A DNA stretch of 64,000 bases from Spirillospora albida (GCF_000718255.1 NZ_JOFJ01000010.1:97014-161013); one strand, 5' to 3'. Counted from the first letter of the stretch, positions 14,657 through 27,035 are shown. Numbers and translations are program-made. Notes: generated by a model from the sequence alone, not told the origin.

Positions 14657-15682
14657 TCACCAGGCGGCGTCTGCGAGATCCACTCCGGTCACCGGCGGGA
14701 CGTCCTGCGCGTGCAGGCGGCCGTCGGACGCGGTGGCCAGGAAGTGCCTGCCCGTCCTGTCGGTGCCGAGGCGCGTGACGGATCCGGACACCTTCTGCTT
14801 CCACAGGGCGTTCGCGGGCCTGCCCGTGGCGACCGTGAAAGCCTGCAGCGACAGCTGCCCGTTCTGGACGATTCCGGCGACGAGCGTCCGGCCGTCGCGG
14901 GCCAGGACGGCGGTGGTACCGCCCTTCGGCAGGGTCAGGACGGCCTTGCTCATCTTCAGGTCGCCGCCCTGGCCCTTCGTGTCGAGGGTGCGGACCTGGT
15001 GGCGGACCTCGGTCACCTTCCCGGCGACCATGCGGAGCGGATGCCAGACGAACGCCAGAGTGTCACCGGCCCATGACAGGCTGTTGATGTGAGCGGGAGA
15101 CGCCGCCGTCCACACCTTGCGGGTTCCCGTGGACGTCGAGACCACGTCGATGCGGCCCGCGTTGCCCCGGTAGGTGACGTAGGCGATGCGGTCGCCGTCC
15201 GGGCTCACGGCGAGGTCGGAGAAGGAGGTGGAGATGCCGGGAACGGTGGCCTTCGGGAGGTTCTCCAGGGCCTTCGGGCGCCCGCTCTTCTCCAGCCGGA
15301 GCCGCTGGAACTCGACCGTCCGGGAGGCGTACGACGCGACGACGTACGAACCGCCCTTGGCGGGGGCCACCTGGTGGAAGCGGCGGCCGGCGGGCGCGGC
15401 GACCGCGAGCCCCACGTCCTCGCCCTCGCGGACGTCCCGGACGACCAGGCCGTCACCGGCCTTGCGGACACCGACCACGAACCGCGGCGGGGTGCTCTCG
15501 CTCTTCGCCGCCGGCTTGGCCGCGGCGTACTTCTCGTCGCTCGCGCTCTGGTGGCGGTGCACCACGTCCAGCCCGGCGGCGACGAACAGGGCCGCCCCCG
15601 CCGCCATGCTCAGCGGGACGGCGCGCTTGCGCACCTCCACCACCCACGAACCTGGAGCCGGGTCCTTCTGCCTTCTGCCCAT
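14657..15682 (-). CDS. Membrane-anchored beta-propeller-like protein, function unknown
   Basis: A 341-residue protein with a short basic cytoplasmic end, one membrane segment (about residues 19-41) and an extracellular part. The latter contains TolB/WD40-like strands, for example FSDLAVSPDGDRIAYVTYRG near residue 155 and repeated turns with T-L-A-F-V-W. The whole is a single-pass membrane protein exposing a probable beta-propeller. No catalytic motif was found. It lies between ricT and the phosphatase on the same strand with gaps of 47 and 115 bases. The role is unknown. Confidence 0.7.
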   Translation of the reverse strand: MGRRQKDPAPGSWVVEVRKRAVPLSMAAGAALFVAAGLDVVHRHQSASDEKYAAAKPAAKSESTPPRFVVGVRKAGDGLVVRDVREGEDVGLAVAAPAGRRFHQVAPAKGGSYVVASYASRTVEFQRLRLEKSGRPKALENLPKATVPGISTSFSDLAVSPDGDRIAYVTYRGNAGRIDVVSTSTGTRKVWTAASPAHINSLSWAGDTLAFVWHPLRMVAGKVTEVRHQVRTLDTKGQGGDLKMSKAVLTLPKGGTTAVLARDGRTLVAGIVQNGQLSLQAFTVATGRPANALWKQKVSGSVTRLGTDRTGRHFLATASDGRLHAQDVPPVTGVDLADAAW

Positions 15683-15797
15683 GGGCCTCGCCCCGCACCC
15701 GCCTCTCCGCTGCTCGTACGCGTTCGCCGACCCGTAGTTTCTATCAAAATTGCGGAGTAACCACCGCGTATCCCGGCGAAGGACCCCCGCCGGGCGG

Positions 15798-16277
15798 TCA
15801 GGCGCCCTTGAGGTCCTTGCGGATCTCGTCCAGGAGGCCGGGCATCGTGGCCTCCACCATCTCCAGGACGGTGTCGAAGTCGGCGCGGCCCCCGTAGTAG
15901 GGGTCCGGGACGTCGAGGTCGCCGGCGGCGGACGGGTCGAACTCGCGCAGCAGGCGCACCTTGTCGCGCGACGCCTCGTCCGGCGCCATCGACCGGAGGG
16001 CGCGCAGGTGGCCCGTGTCCAGCGCGATGATCAGGTCGTAGCGGGCGAACCACGACGCCTCGAACTGGCGGGCGGTGTGCGCCGACCGGTAGCCCGCCCG
16101 GTCGAGGGCCGCGACGGTCCGCTCGTCGGCACCGTCCCCGACATGCCAGCCGCCCGTACCGGAGCTGTCGACCTCGACGTCCAGGCCCTCTTCCGCGACG
16201 TGGTGGCGCAGGATCCACTCCGCCATCGGGGAGCGGCAGATGTTGCCCGTGCAGACGAACGTGACTCGGTACGGCAT
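15798..16277 (-). CDS. Low-molecular-weight protein-tyrosine phosphatase
   Basis: A 159-residue cytosolic enzyme that removes phosphate from tyrosine residues. The P-loop is CTGNICRSP at residues 9-17 (catalytic Cys 9, Arg 15) and the general acid lies in VPDPYYGG near residue 123, as in Mycobacterium PtpA. Length is normal for the family. The ATG at 16277 is used because the P-loop must follow closely. Such phosphatases reverse bacterial tyrosine phosphorylation or act on exported targets; the partner is unknown. Confidence 0.92.
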   Translation of the reverse strand: MPYRVTFVCTGNICRSPMAEWILRHHVAEEGLDVEVDSSGTGGWHVGDGADERTVAALDRAGYRSAHTARQFEASWFARYDLIIALDTGHLRALRSMAPDEASRDKVRLLREFDPSAAGDLDVPDPYYGGRADFDTVLEMVEATMPGLLDEIRKDLKGA

Positions 16278-16305
16278 GCCTCCATGATGCCCGAGAAGCC
16301 GGAAA

Positions 16306-16331
16306 CGGCCCCCGGCCGGTGCCGGGGGCCG
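16306..16331 (-). terminator. Terminator after subtilase gene
   Basis: CGGCCCCCGGC and GCCGGGGGCCG form an 11-base perfect stem with a 4-base loop, 15 bases after the subtilase stop on the minus strand. Confidence 0.75.
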
Positions 16332-16345
16332 CTCCAGACGCGGTT

Positions 16346-18052
16346 CTAGCGGCGGACGGCGTTCAGCGCGTCCACGATGCCGCTGCCGAAGAAGCCGTTG
16401 CGGCCCTTCGACCCCTCGCACGTCTGCGTCGACGTGCGCTTCTGCCACTCGCCGTCGACCAGGGCGTACCAGACGTACTCGTACGCGGCGGGGCTCGGGC
16501 ACGGCTTCGCCGTGGCGGTGCCGCGCAGCATCGCCTCGACGAAGCGCGGGTCGGCGGTCAGCCCGCCGGACCGGTCCTCGCGCCCGTACTTGCTGACGAT
16601 CAGTGCCGCGACGCCGACCGCGTGCGGGGCCGCCATCGACGTGCCCTGGATCGACTGGTAGTAGCCGCACTTGCCGTTGGCGCAGCTGCGGATGATGTTC
16701 GACGTCTTCGGGGTGCCGTCGTCGTTCAGCTCACCGCGCTCCTTGGCGAGCCGCTCGGGGTAGGCGGCCCAGATGCCGCGCCGGTCGTCCGGCTTGCCGT
16801 CGGGACCGTCGACCTTGTCGCCGCCGGGCGCCGCGACCGCGACGTACCCGTTGCCGTAGCTGCTGAAGTACGACTTGCGCCCGGACGGTCCGGTCGACGA
16901 GACCGGGATGACGTGGTTGCCCTCGGACGGCATCGACACGCACTCGGCGGGGACGGTCCGCTCGCGCGGCTTCTCCCCCGGCACGGACGGGAAGTCCGGG
17001 CTGGAGCCGTCGGTGTTCGTCTTGGTGTAGTCGATGCGCTCGTTGCCGGCCGCCGCGACCAGCGTGACGCCCCGCTTCTGCGCGAAGTCGAGCGCCCGCT
17101 GCGTCGCCTTGACGATGGTGCGCTGCTCGAGCTGGTCCTCGGGCCCGTCGGCCGGGTTGGACGCGCAGTTGAACAGCCACGGGTCGATGTAGTACGACAT
17201 GTTGACGACGTCGATGCCGGTCCGCGCGGCGTAGGTGAGGCCGTCCACGGTCGGCTGCAGGAAGAAGTAGCCGGAGTCCTGCCCGACGCGCAGGTTCACG
17301 ATCGACACGTTGGGCGCGACGCCCGCCATGCCGAGCCCGTTGCGGGGCGACGCGATCGTGGACGCGACGTGCGTGCCGTGGTCGTTGTCGTCCCAGTCGT
17401 TGGGGTCGACGCAGGACGTGAACTCGCAGGGGCCGTCGACCTCGTTGCCGTCGGCGTCGGTCGGGATGTCGGTGGTGAAGTTCCGGCTGAGCTTCCGGTT
17501 GAAGTTCGGCTTGATGTCGGGGTGGTCGCCGTCCACGCCCGTGTCGAGGACGCCGACGAGGACCCGCCGGTCGCCGGGCTCCTTCTTGTAGGAGCCGCTG
17601 TTCGTGGCGTGGATCTGCTTCATGTCCCACTGGAGCTCGGCGAGGGGTTCCTCGCCCTTCGTGGGCTTGCCGAGCGCGCGGACCTTGCCCTGCGCTCCGA
17701 CCGTCCGCTCCACGGAGGCCGCGGCGCGCTTGGAGGTCTTCGGGGCCTGCCCGATGATCCTGTTGTGCGCGACGCCCTCGAGCGCGCGGTGCGTCATCGC
17801 CGCCTGCGTGAACTGCGGGTTCCCGGACCGGACGGTCGCGACGCCCACGTCACGGTTCTCGCGGACGACCGTCCCTCCCGCGGCCTTCACCGCGGCTCGG
17901 GCCTTGTCTGATGAGACGCCCTCCTTGTAGAGGACGACGTATTCGGAGACGTCTCCCTTCTCCTGTGTTCTGGTCGGAGCCGCTGCCGCTGGGGACACGA
18001 GTGCCGTCGTGGTGACGACGGCACACGCGACCGAGATCAAGGCGCGCCGCAT
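16346..18052 (-). CDS. Secreted S8 family serine peptidase (subtilase)
   Basis: A 568-residue exported protease. A signal peptide (residues 1-25, ending AAA) is followed by an I9-type propeptide (YVVLYKEGVSSDKARAAVKAAGG). The catalytic triad is intact: Asp in VGVLDTGVDGDHPD near residue 170, His in DHGTHVASTI near 227 and Ser in QGTSMAAPHAVG near 470. Paired cysteines (CEFTSCVD, SCANGKC) suggest disulphides. The propeptide would fold the protein and then be removed. The ATG has an AGGAGG ribosome site 7 bases upstream. It is related to actinomycete subtilases of broad specificity. Confidence 0.93.
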   Translation of the reverse strand: MRRALISVACAVVTTTALVSPAAAAPTRTQEKGDVSEYVVLYKEGVSSDKARAAVKAAGGTVVRENRDVGVATVRSGNPQFTQAAMTHRALEGVAHNRIIGQAPKTSKRAAASVERTVGAQGKVRALGKPTKGEEPLAELQWDMKQIHATNSGSYKKEPGDRRVLVGVLDTGVDGDHPDIKPNFNRKLSRNFTTDIPTDADGNEVDGPCEFTSCVDPNDWDDNDHGTHVASTIASPRNGLGMAGVAPNVSIVNLRVGQDSGYFFLQPTVDGLTYAARTGIDVVNMSYYIDPWLFNCASNPADGPEDQLEQRTIVKATQRALDFAQKRGVTLVAAAGNERIDYTKTNTDGSSPDFPSVPGEKPRERTVPAECVSMPSEGNHVIPVSSTGPSGRKSYFSSYGNGYVAVAAPGGDKVDGPDGKPDDRRGIWAAYPERLAKERGELNDDGTPKTSNIIRSCANGKCGYYQSIQGTSMAAPHAVGVAALIVSKYGREDRSGGLTADPRFVEAMLRGTATAKPCPSPAAYEYVWYALVDGEWQKRTSTQTCEGSKGRNGFFGSGIVDALNAVRR

Positions 18053-18196
18053 GCAGACCTCCTGGTCTGTCGTGGGGGAGCCGGCCCGGTGTACGGACCT
18101 GGTGGGGGAGACGGTACGGGTGTCGTTATTGAGAGAGGTGTACGGCTATGTAACGAATGAGTCCAGCTCTTGTAAGGGTGCCCGACTTCGCCGAGT

Positions 18197-19345
18197 TCAT
18201 CCCGTTCTCAGGGCAAGGTTGAGTTCCTCGAACGCCAGCTGCGGGTGAACGTTCGCCGCGATCCGCTCCCGGCACTTCATGATCGCGTCCAGGCGCCGGA
18301 GCGTTTCCTCCGGACGGCCCGCCCCCGCCGCCGTCCGCAGCTCCGGCGCGAGATCGACGTTGACCAGTTCGCCGCCCGCCCCGAGCTGCAGCGCCAGCAC
18401 GTCCCGGTAGTAGGAAGCGAGGTCGAGCAGCGTCCGGTCCAGGGAGTCGCGCATGATCCGCTTCGCGCGCGACTTCTGCCGCTCCTCCAGCTCCTTGAGG
18501 GCCCCCGCCGTCCCCCGCGGCATCCGGCCCTTCTCGCTCTCCCCCAGCGCCTTGCGCAGCGCGGAAGTCTCCGCCTCGTCCAGCTCGGACGTCCGCGCCT
18601 TCTGCTCCGCCTCGGCCGCCTTCACCAGCGTCTCCGCCGCCATGACCGCCGGGCTCACCCCCGTCAGCCGGCGCGGCAGCCCCATGACCTCGTCCCGCGT
18701 CCGGCGCACCTGCGGATCCGTCGCGAGCCGGCGCGCCCGGTCGATGTGCCCCTGCGCCGCCCGCGCGGCCACCGCGGCGGTCTCCGGATCGACGCCCTCC
18801 CGCAGGACGAGCATGTCCGCGATGGCGTCGGCGGGCGGCGTCTGCAGCATCGCGGGACGGCAGCGCGACCGGATCGTCACGAGGAGGTCCTCCGGCGACG
18901 GCGTGCACAGCAGCCAGATCGTCCGCGCGGGGGGCTCCTCGATCGACTTCAGCAGCGCGTTCGCGGCGCCCTCCGTGGCCCGGTCGGCCTCCTCGAACAG
19001 CACGATGTGCCAGCGGCTCCCGGTCGGCGCGGACGAGGCCCGCAGCACCAGCCCGCGCGCCTCCTTGACCCCGTACGACAGCCCCTGCGGACGGACGACC
19101 TCCACGTCCGCGTGCGTCCCCTGGAGGACCTGGTGGCAGGACGCGCAATGCCCGCAGCCGCGCGGCGTCTCGAGGCACTGCAGCGCCGCCGCGAACGCGC
19201 GCGCCGCCGTGACGCGACCCGCGCCCGGCGGACCGGTGAACAGCCACGCGTGCGCCGGCCGGCCGCCCGCACCGGACATCTGGGCGGCGGCCGACAGCTG
19301 CGCGACAACCGGCCCCTGCCCCACCAGGTCATCCCACACGCTCAT
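18197..19345 (-). CDS. holB: DNA polymerase III subunit delta'
   Basis: A 382-residue clamp-loader subunit. It carries the AAA+ fold of the DnaX/HolB family: a degenerate Walker A (GPPGAGRVTAA, the usual Lys replaced by Arg), the zinc-binding cysteines CGHCASC near residue 64-70, an altered Walker B (IVLFEEADR) and a sensor segment (IRSRCRPAMLQ). Loss of the Walker A Lys fits the role of delta' as a stator that does not hydrolyse ATP. It follows the MFS-tmk gene with 36 bases between, and this order is conserved in actinomycetes. Confidence 0.93.
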   Translation of the reverse strand: MSVWDDLVGQGPVVAQLSAAAQMSGAGGRPAHAWLFTGPPGAGRVTAARAFAAALQCLETPRGCGHCASCHQVLQGTHADVEVVRPQGLSYGVKEARGLVLRASSAPTGSRWHIVLFEEADRATEGAANALLKSIEEPPARTIWLLCTPSPEDLLVTIRSRCRPAMLQTPPADAIADMLVLREGVDPETAAVAARAAQGHIDRARRLATDPQVRRTRDEVMGLPRRLTGVSPAVMAAETLVKAAEAEQKARTSELDEAETSALRKALGESEKGRMPRGTAGALKELEERQKSRAKRIMRDSLDRTLLDLASYYRDVLALQLGAGGELVNVDLAPELRTAAGAGRPEETLRRLDAIMKCRERIAANVHPQLAFEELNLALRTG

Positions 19346-19381
19346 GCCGACCAGGCTATTGCCTGCGCGGAACCGGCCCGC

Positions 19382-21538
19382 TCAGAAATCCTTGATCGCG
19401 GGGAACGTGCTGGTGGCGTCCTCCGTGCCCACCGGAACGGGGTCGGGCAGGATCTCCCGGATCCGGTACTGGATCTCGCGGCTGAGCTCGCCCTGCGGAC
19501 GGCTCGCGTCCAGGATCAGGTAGCGGCCGGGGTCGGCCTCGGCGAGCGCCCGGAACCCGGCGCGGACGCGCTCGTGGAACTCCGCCGGTTCGGACTCGAT
19601 GCGGTCGGCCGGCGCGGACAGGCGGCGCAGCCCCGTCTCCGGCGGCACCTCCAGCAGCACGGTCAGGTCGGGGACCAGCCCGCCGGTCGCCCAGGCGTTC
19701 AGGCGGGCGATGTCGCCGACCCGCTGGCCCCGCCCGTACCCCTGGTAGGCGAGGGAGGAGTCGACATAGCGGTCGCTGACGACGATCGCGCCGCGCTCCA
19801 TCGCGGGACCGACCACGTTGGCGACGTGATCGGCCCGGTCGGCGGCGTACAGCAGGGTCTCGGCGCGGTCGGACAGGCCGGTGGTGTCGCGGTCCAGCAG
19901 CATCGCGCGCAGCCGCATGCCGATCTTGGTGGCGCCGGGCTCGTGCGTCGTGACGACGTCGTAGCCGTGGTCGCGGAGCCAGATCGCGGCCAGCCGCGCC
20001 TGGGTCGTCTTGCCCGCGCCCTCGCCGCCCTCGAACGCGATGAACACGCCCCGGTTCCGCCGGACGGGCTGCTCCGGCACGGCGGCGGGCCGCGGCGGCG
20101 TGTACACCTCGCCGCGCAGCGCGGCGGCGAGATCGAGGCCGAGCGGGATGCCGCGCCGGTCGTCCAGGCGCCGGAACGCCACGAGCCCCGCGAGCAGCGC
20201 GAGCAGGCCCGCGATCAGCAGTGCGGCGCCCGTCCCGGCGAAGTGGTACGAACCCGCCAGCCGGCGGGTGCCGAGGAGCGCCGCGAACGGCGGCGCCGCG
20301 GCGACGGCGGCCAACGCGATGATCAGCGCGACGGACCGCAGGTAGGCGAGCGGGCGCCCGCTCCCGGCGGCCTCTCCCCCGCCCCGGACGGACGCGGAGG
20401 CCGCCGACCACGCGGCGCCGGCGGCCAGGCCGACGAACGCCGTGGTGAACGCGGCGACGGGAAGGTTCTGGACGAGCGACGCAACGATCAGCGCGAGGCC
20501 CGCCGCGATCACCGCGAGGCCGAGGAGGCGGCGGCGGCTGAACGGGCCGAGGACGCGGGGGCCGAGGAACAGGCCGAACCCCAGACCGACCGCGAGGCAG
20601 GCGAGGACCGCCCCATATCCGGCGTTACCCCCGCCGAGAGTGCCGGTGTGGACCCGGGCGACCGCGACGACCGCGGCGACGGTGAGGGCCGCGCCGCCCG
20701 CCGCGAGGCCGAGCCCGCGGCCCGCGCCCGTCCCGGGCCCGCGGAAGAACAGCGTCAGCGGCGCCGGGACCGCGGCGACCTCGGACCCGCGAAGCTCACC
20801 CTGCGCGGCCGTCGCGGCGGCCGACAGCAGGAACACGACCGCGGTCACGTAGAGCGCGGCGTCGACCTGGTCGTCCGCGCCGAACCCAGCCCCCGCGATC
20901 ACGGCGATCAGCGCGAACAGCACCGCGGCGAACGCCGCCGGGACGAACAGGACGCGCCCCACGGCCTTCGGTCCGTCCACGACGGGGACGGCGGCGCCGT
21001 TCCCCCGCGCGGCGTTCGGCTGCGTGGGCGCACCACTCCCGTCCGGCCCGTCGGGGCCGCCGGGGAGGGCCGCCAGGAGGGCGGAACGGGCGGCCGGAGT
21101 CCACAGCAGGGGCAGGCAGCCGACGAGGAACGCGACGGCGACCGTCCACACCGTCATGCTCACCAGCGGGACGCTCACCACCAGCGCGGCCCGGAGCGCG
21201 TCGGCGGCGAGCAGCACCGCCCGCCGGTCCAGCCGGGCGGCGAGCGCGGCGCCCACCGGCGCCAGCAGGACCGGCGGCAGCAGCAGCGCCACCAGCACCA
21301 GCCCGGCCGCCTGCACGCCCGGCTCGTCCAGCACCACCCCGGACAGCTCCGGTGTCACGTCCTCGTCCCGGGCCAGGACGGCGGCCATGGCGGTCAGCGC
21401 GGGGACGCACAGCCACTGCCCGAGACTCGACAGCGACAGGGCCAGGCGAAGCCGCCGGAACGGCCTCGGCATCGAACTCGACGAAACGCCCGGCGGGACC
21501 GCTGCGGGGTGCGGCCGGGTGGCGTCCGGTCTGGTCAT
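19382..21538 (-). CDS. tmk: MFS-like membrane protein fused to dTMP kinase
   Basis: A 718-residue fusion. Residues about 25-455 are a 10-12 segment MFS-like membrane domain with low motif conservation. Residues about 495-705 are a full thymidylate kinase that phosphorylates dTMP to dTDP. The kinase has the P-loop FEGGEGAGKTTQ, the DRY-like motif VVSDRYVDSSLAYQG and the Arg-rich lid (LRRLSAPADR). The fusion is known in several actinomycete families. Why the kinase is tied to a membrane protein is unclear, since nucleotides made at the membrane would still be cytosolic. It sits between topA and holB on one strand with gaps of 28 and 36 bases. Confidence 0.92.
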   Translation of the reverse strand: MTRPDATRPHPAAVPPGVSSSSMPRPFRRLRLALSLSSLGQWLCVPALTAMAAVLARDEDVTPELSGVVLDEPGVQAAGLVLVALLLPPVLLAPVGAALAARLDRRAVLLAADALRAALVVSVPLVSMTVWTVAVAFLVGCLPLLWTPAARSALLAALPGGPDGPDGSGAPTQPNAARGNGAAVPVVDGPKAVGRVLFVPAAFAAVLFALIAVIAGAGFGADDQVDAALYVTAVVFLLSAAATAAQGELRGSEVAAVPAPLTLFFRGPGTGAGRGLGLAAGGAALTVAAVVAVARVHTGTLGGGNAGYGAVLACLAVGLGFGLFLGPRVLGPFSRRRLLGLAVIAAGLALIVASLVQNLPVAAFTTAFVGLAAGAAWSAASASVRGGGEAAGSGRPLAYLRSVALIIALAAVAAAPPFAALLGTRRLAGSYHFAGTGAALLIAGLLALLAGLVAFRRLDDRRGIPLGLDLAAALRGEVYTPPRPAAVPEQPVRRNRGVFIAFEGGEGAGKTTQARLAAIWLRDHGYDVVTTHEPGATKIGMRLRAMLLDRDTTGLSDRAETLLYAADRADHVANVVGPAMERGAIVVSDRYVDSSLAYQGYGRGQRVGDIARLNAWATGGLVPDLTVLLEVPPETGLRRLSAPADRIESEPAEFHERVRAGFRALAEADPGRYLILDASRPQGELSREIQYRIREILPDPVPVGTEDATSTFPAIKDF

Positions 21539-21566
21539 GTCGGTCAGGGTATCGGCGTGGATGTCC

Positions 21567-24269
<2,703 letters not shown>

Positions 24270-24522
24270 AGTCGCTCCAACCTCGCTGTCTTGGTCTTCC
24301 TGCACAGGCTTTCTTCTTACACAGAATCCGTACAACGCCGCATCGCGACGCGTTCATGCCCGAGGATCCCCGCCACCATGATCCTCACCCCGCCCCGAAA
24401 GACGTGCGCAACTCTCACCGCCGCGCGCCTCCGACAGGATGACATGCCGCCGGGGGCCGTGCGGAACGGGTCGCCTCCGTAGGCTGCCCAACCCCGCGCC
24501 CACCACGCCATAATGGTCGGCG

Positions 24523-24708
24523 ATGGTGGAGTACACCTACCTCATACTCTCCCTGCCGCGCGGCACCACGCGTGACACCGCCCGGCAGATCCTCACCGAG
24601 CACGCGGAACGCGGCGGCTGGGAGATCGACCGCCTGCGGCTTTACCCGGACGGGCGCCGCCACGTCCAGCTCCGCCGCAAGGTCATCCGCCAGGTCCGCA
24701 CGTTCTGA
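24523..24708 (+). CDS. DUF5703 family small protein
   Basis: A 61-residue protein. YTYLILSLPRGTTRDTARQIL and GGWEIDRLRLYPDGRRHVQLRRKVIR define the family, which is found almost only in actinomycetes and commonly near topA. No reaction is known. The composition (strongly basic C-terminal half with alternating Arg and hydrophobics) would suit a nucleic-acid or ribosome-associated role, which is inference only. It is divergent from topA. Confidence 0.8.
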   Translation: MVEYTYLILSLPRGTTRDTARQILTEHAERGGWEIDRLRLYPDGRRHVQLRRKVIRQVRTF

Positions 24709-24789
24709 CGCACCGGCTCACGTTCCGCCCGGATGGTAGCACTATGTACCGCGTGCGCGACGTCCCGTAATCATATTCCCCGAACATGG

Positions 24790-24830
24790 GCTTTGCCCGC
24801 CCCGGACCGCGCCTCCGGGACGGGCAAAGC
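24790..24830. terminator. Bidirectional terminator downstream of DUF5703 and chaplin genes
   Basis: GCTTTGCCCGCCCCGGA (24790-24806) pairs with TCCGGGACGGGCAAAGC (24814-24830), 16 of 17 positions, with a 7-base loop. It lies between two converging genes. Confidence 0.75.
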
Positions 24831-24869
24831 GTCTCGTCCGGCCCGCCTCCACGCGGGCCGTGGTCTCTG

Positions 24870-26909
24870 TCAGCGGCGGCCGAGCACCATCCGCCGGGTC
24901 AGCGCCAGAGCACCGGTGACGCAGGCCAGCACGCCCGCCAGCCCCACGGCCCAGACCGTCCCCGTCCGGGTCGCGGACGCGAGCGACTGCGGCGCCGAGA
25001 CCGGCCGCAGGTCCCCTGCCCCGGGCGCCACGGCCACCGGCACGCCGACGTCCGTGCGCGGGGCCTCGGCCTTTCCGCCGACGAGCGGCAGCTCCGCCCC
25101 CGCCCCGCCGACGGCCGGCGCGCCCGGCTCGGCGGGCAGCGGCCCGGCCGGGAGCTCCTGCCCGGGGACCTTGGGCGTCCGCCCGCCGCGAGCCACGGGC
25201 GCGTCCGTCCCGTGGCGCCCGCCGTCGGCCACGGGCGACAGCACCACGCCCGGCACGCGAGCGGCCGGCGTGACGGTGCGCGAGACCGTCCCCGTGCGCG
25301 GCAGCCCCGTGGCCGACGGCAGGCCGCCCGCCTGCGGCAGCCCCGACGTCCCGCGAACGGGCAGCGACAGCGGCACCACCATCTCGCCCACTCCGTCGAC
25401 GCGCGGCAGCCCGCCCACGGCGGGCAGCCCACCGATCGCCGGCCTCCCGGCGTCGTCCCCGAGCCGCGTGAACGAGCCCGTCATCACGCGCGGCGCCGAC
25501 CCGCTCCGCGACACCGCACCCGTACGCGGCAGACCCCTCACCGCAGGCACATCACCCACGTGCGGCAGGCCCGCACCCGACTCACGGGCACCCGCCTGCG
25601 GCTCCACCGGCAGAGACAGCGGCACCACCACCGCCTCCGCACCACCCGTCCGCGACACCGCACCCGTGCGCGGCAGACCCCTCACCGCCGGAACGTCACC
25701 CACCTGCGGGAGCTCCGCACCAGCCTTGTGCGGGGCCTCGGCGGCCGGCTCGGGGAGGGACTGCGCCATCGGAGCCTCGCCCACGTTCCGCAGGGCCGCG
25801 TCCGCCGCGTCGAAGTGCCGCGGGTGCAGCGACAGCGGGGCCTCAGGGGCGGCCGGGTACGCCGTGACGGGCTGGCCCAGGGCGTTGAGGGTGTTGTGCA
25901 GGTGGGACGGGGCCTCACCGGGGGTGGGGCCGTTCGCCTGGTTCCCGGCGCCCACACCGGCGGCGCCGGACGCCTGCCCGGCGCCGGAGCCGCTGCGCAC
26001 GTCCGCGCCGCCCTCGCAGAGGCCGGTCGCCGCGCCCAGGACGGCCGCCGCGTTCCCGCAGGCGGTGATCGGGATGCTGATCGGCGCGTTCGCCTGGTTG
26101 CCGGCGAGGACACCGGCGGTGCCGTCCGTGACCTGCTTCCCGCTGCGGTGACCTCCGTTGCGGACGGACGCGCCGCCCTCGCAGCCCGCGGCGGCGTTGC
26201 CGACCGCGTTGCCGCAGAGGTCGATGGGGGCGCTGACGGGCGCGTTGACCTGGTTGCCGGCGCCGATGCCGGCGACCCCGGAGGTGCGCTGGCCGGTGCC
26301 GGTGGGGCCGCCGTTCTTGACCTTTCCGCCGCCCTCGCAGCCGGCGGCGGCCGTGCCGATGACGCCCACGGCGTTCCCGCAGATGTTCATGGGCAGGGAG
26401 ATGGGCGCGTTGATCTGGTTGCCGGACGCGACGCCCCCGGACCCGTCCGTCCGCTGCCCGCCGCGGGCGCCGCTGAAACCGCCGCCCTCGACCTTTCCGC
26501 CGCCCTCGCAGCCGGCGGCGGCCGTGCCGACGGCGCCCACGGCGTTCCCACAGATGTTCACGGGGACGGAGGCGGGGGCGTCCACCTGGTTGCCGGACGC
26601 GACGCCGCGCTTTCCGGACGTGCTCTGGCCGGTACCGCCGCTGCCGCCCTTGACCTTCGCGCCGCCCTCGCAGCCCGCGACGGCGGTCCCGGCGACGCCG
26701 ACCGCGTTCCCGCAGACGTTCACGGGCAGGGAGATGGGGGCGCTGATCTGGTTGCCGGACGCGACGCCGCGCTCACCGAAGGTGTTCTGGCCGCTGAGGA
26801 TGCCGGGGCCGTCGCCGGTGATCCCGGCGAAGGCGTTGGCGGGGACCGCGGAGACGCCGAGAGCGACAAAGCTCGCGGCGAGCACCGCGGCACGTGACGT
26901 GCTGCGCAT
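24870..26909 (-). CDS. Chaplin-repeat cell-surface protein with internal LPRTG motifs
   Basis: A 679-residue exported protein. After a signal peptide (residues 1-28) come five complete chaplin domains (about residues 40-270), each with a GNQ...P...P...CGN core and a second Cys in GCEGG or LCEGG, plus a shortened sixth. Chaplins assemble into amyloid-like films on aerial hyphae and spores (family knowledge). The next 350 residues are Pro/Gly-rich, with repeated blocks of the form GDVPAVRGLPRTGAVSR. LPRTG, a sortase-type pentapeptide, appears three times internally. The C-terminus is one hydrophobic helix followed by RRMVLGRR, but the pentapeptide right before it is degenerate (TRTG). Surface anchoring is likely, but whether by sortase or by the membrane helix alone is open. 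Confidence 0.85.
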   Translation of the reverse strand: MRSTSRAAVLAASFVALGVSAVPANAFAGITGDGPGILSGQNTFGERGVASGNQISAPISLPVNVCGNAVGVAGTAVAGCEGGAKVKGGSGGTGQSTSGKRGVASGNQVDAPASVPVNICGNAVGAVGTAAAGCEGGGKVEGGGFSGARGGQRTDGSGGVASGNQINAPISLPMNICGNAVGVIGTAAAGCEGGGKVKNGGPTGTGQRTSGVAGIGAGNQVNAPVSAPIDLCGNAVGNAAAGCEGGASVRNGGHRSGKQVTDGTAGVLAGNQANAPISIPITACGNAAAVLGAATGLCEGGADVRSGSGAGQASGAAGVGAGNQANGPTPGEAPSHLHNTLNALGQPVTAYPAAPEAPLSLHPRHFDAADAALRNVGEAPMAQSLPEPAAEAPHKAGAELPQVGDVPAVRGLPRTGAVSRTGGAEAVVVPLSLPVEPQAGARESGAGLPHVGDVPAVRGLPRTGAVSRSGSAPRVMTGSFTRLGDDAGRPAIGGLPAVGGLPRVDGVGEMVVPLSLPVRGTSGLPQAGGLPSATGLPRTGTVSRTVTPAARVPGVVLSPVADGGRHGTDAPVARGGRTPKVPGQELPAGPLPAEPGAPAVGGAGAELPLVGGKAEAPRTDVGVPVAVAPGAGDLRPVSAPQSLASATRTGTVWAVGLAGVLACVTGALALTRRMVLGRR

Positions 26910-27035
26910 GATGCTCCATTCGGGGAGATGTGGTGATCAGGCAGGACGAGACGCGCGCACGGCGGCGCGTCGATCTCGTGGGGGACGCTCCGCGCCCGGC
27001 CCGAGCCGCTCGGGCGGGGCCACGGAGCTCGCGAT

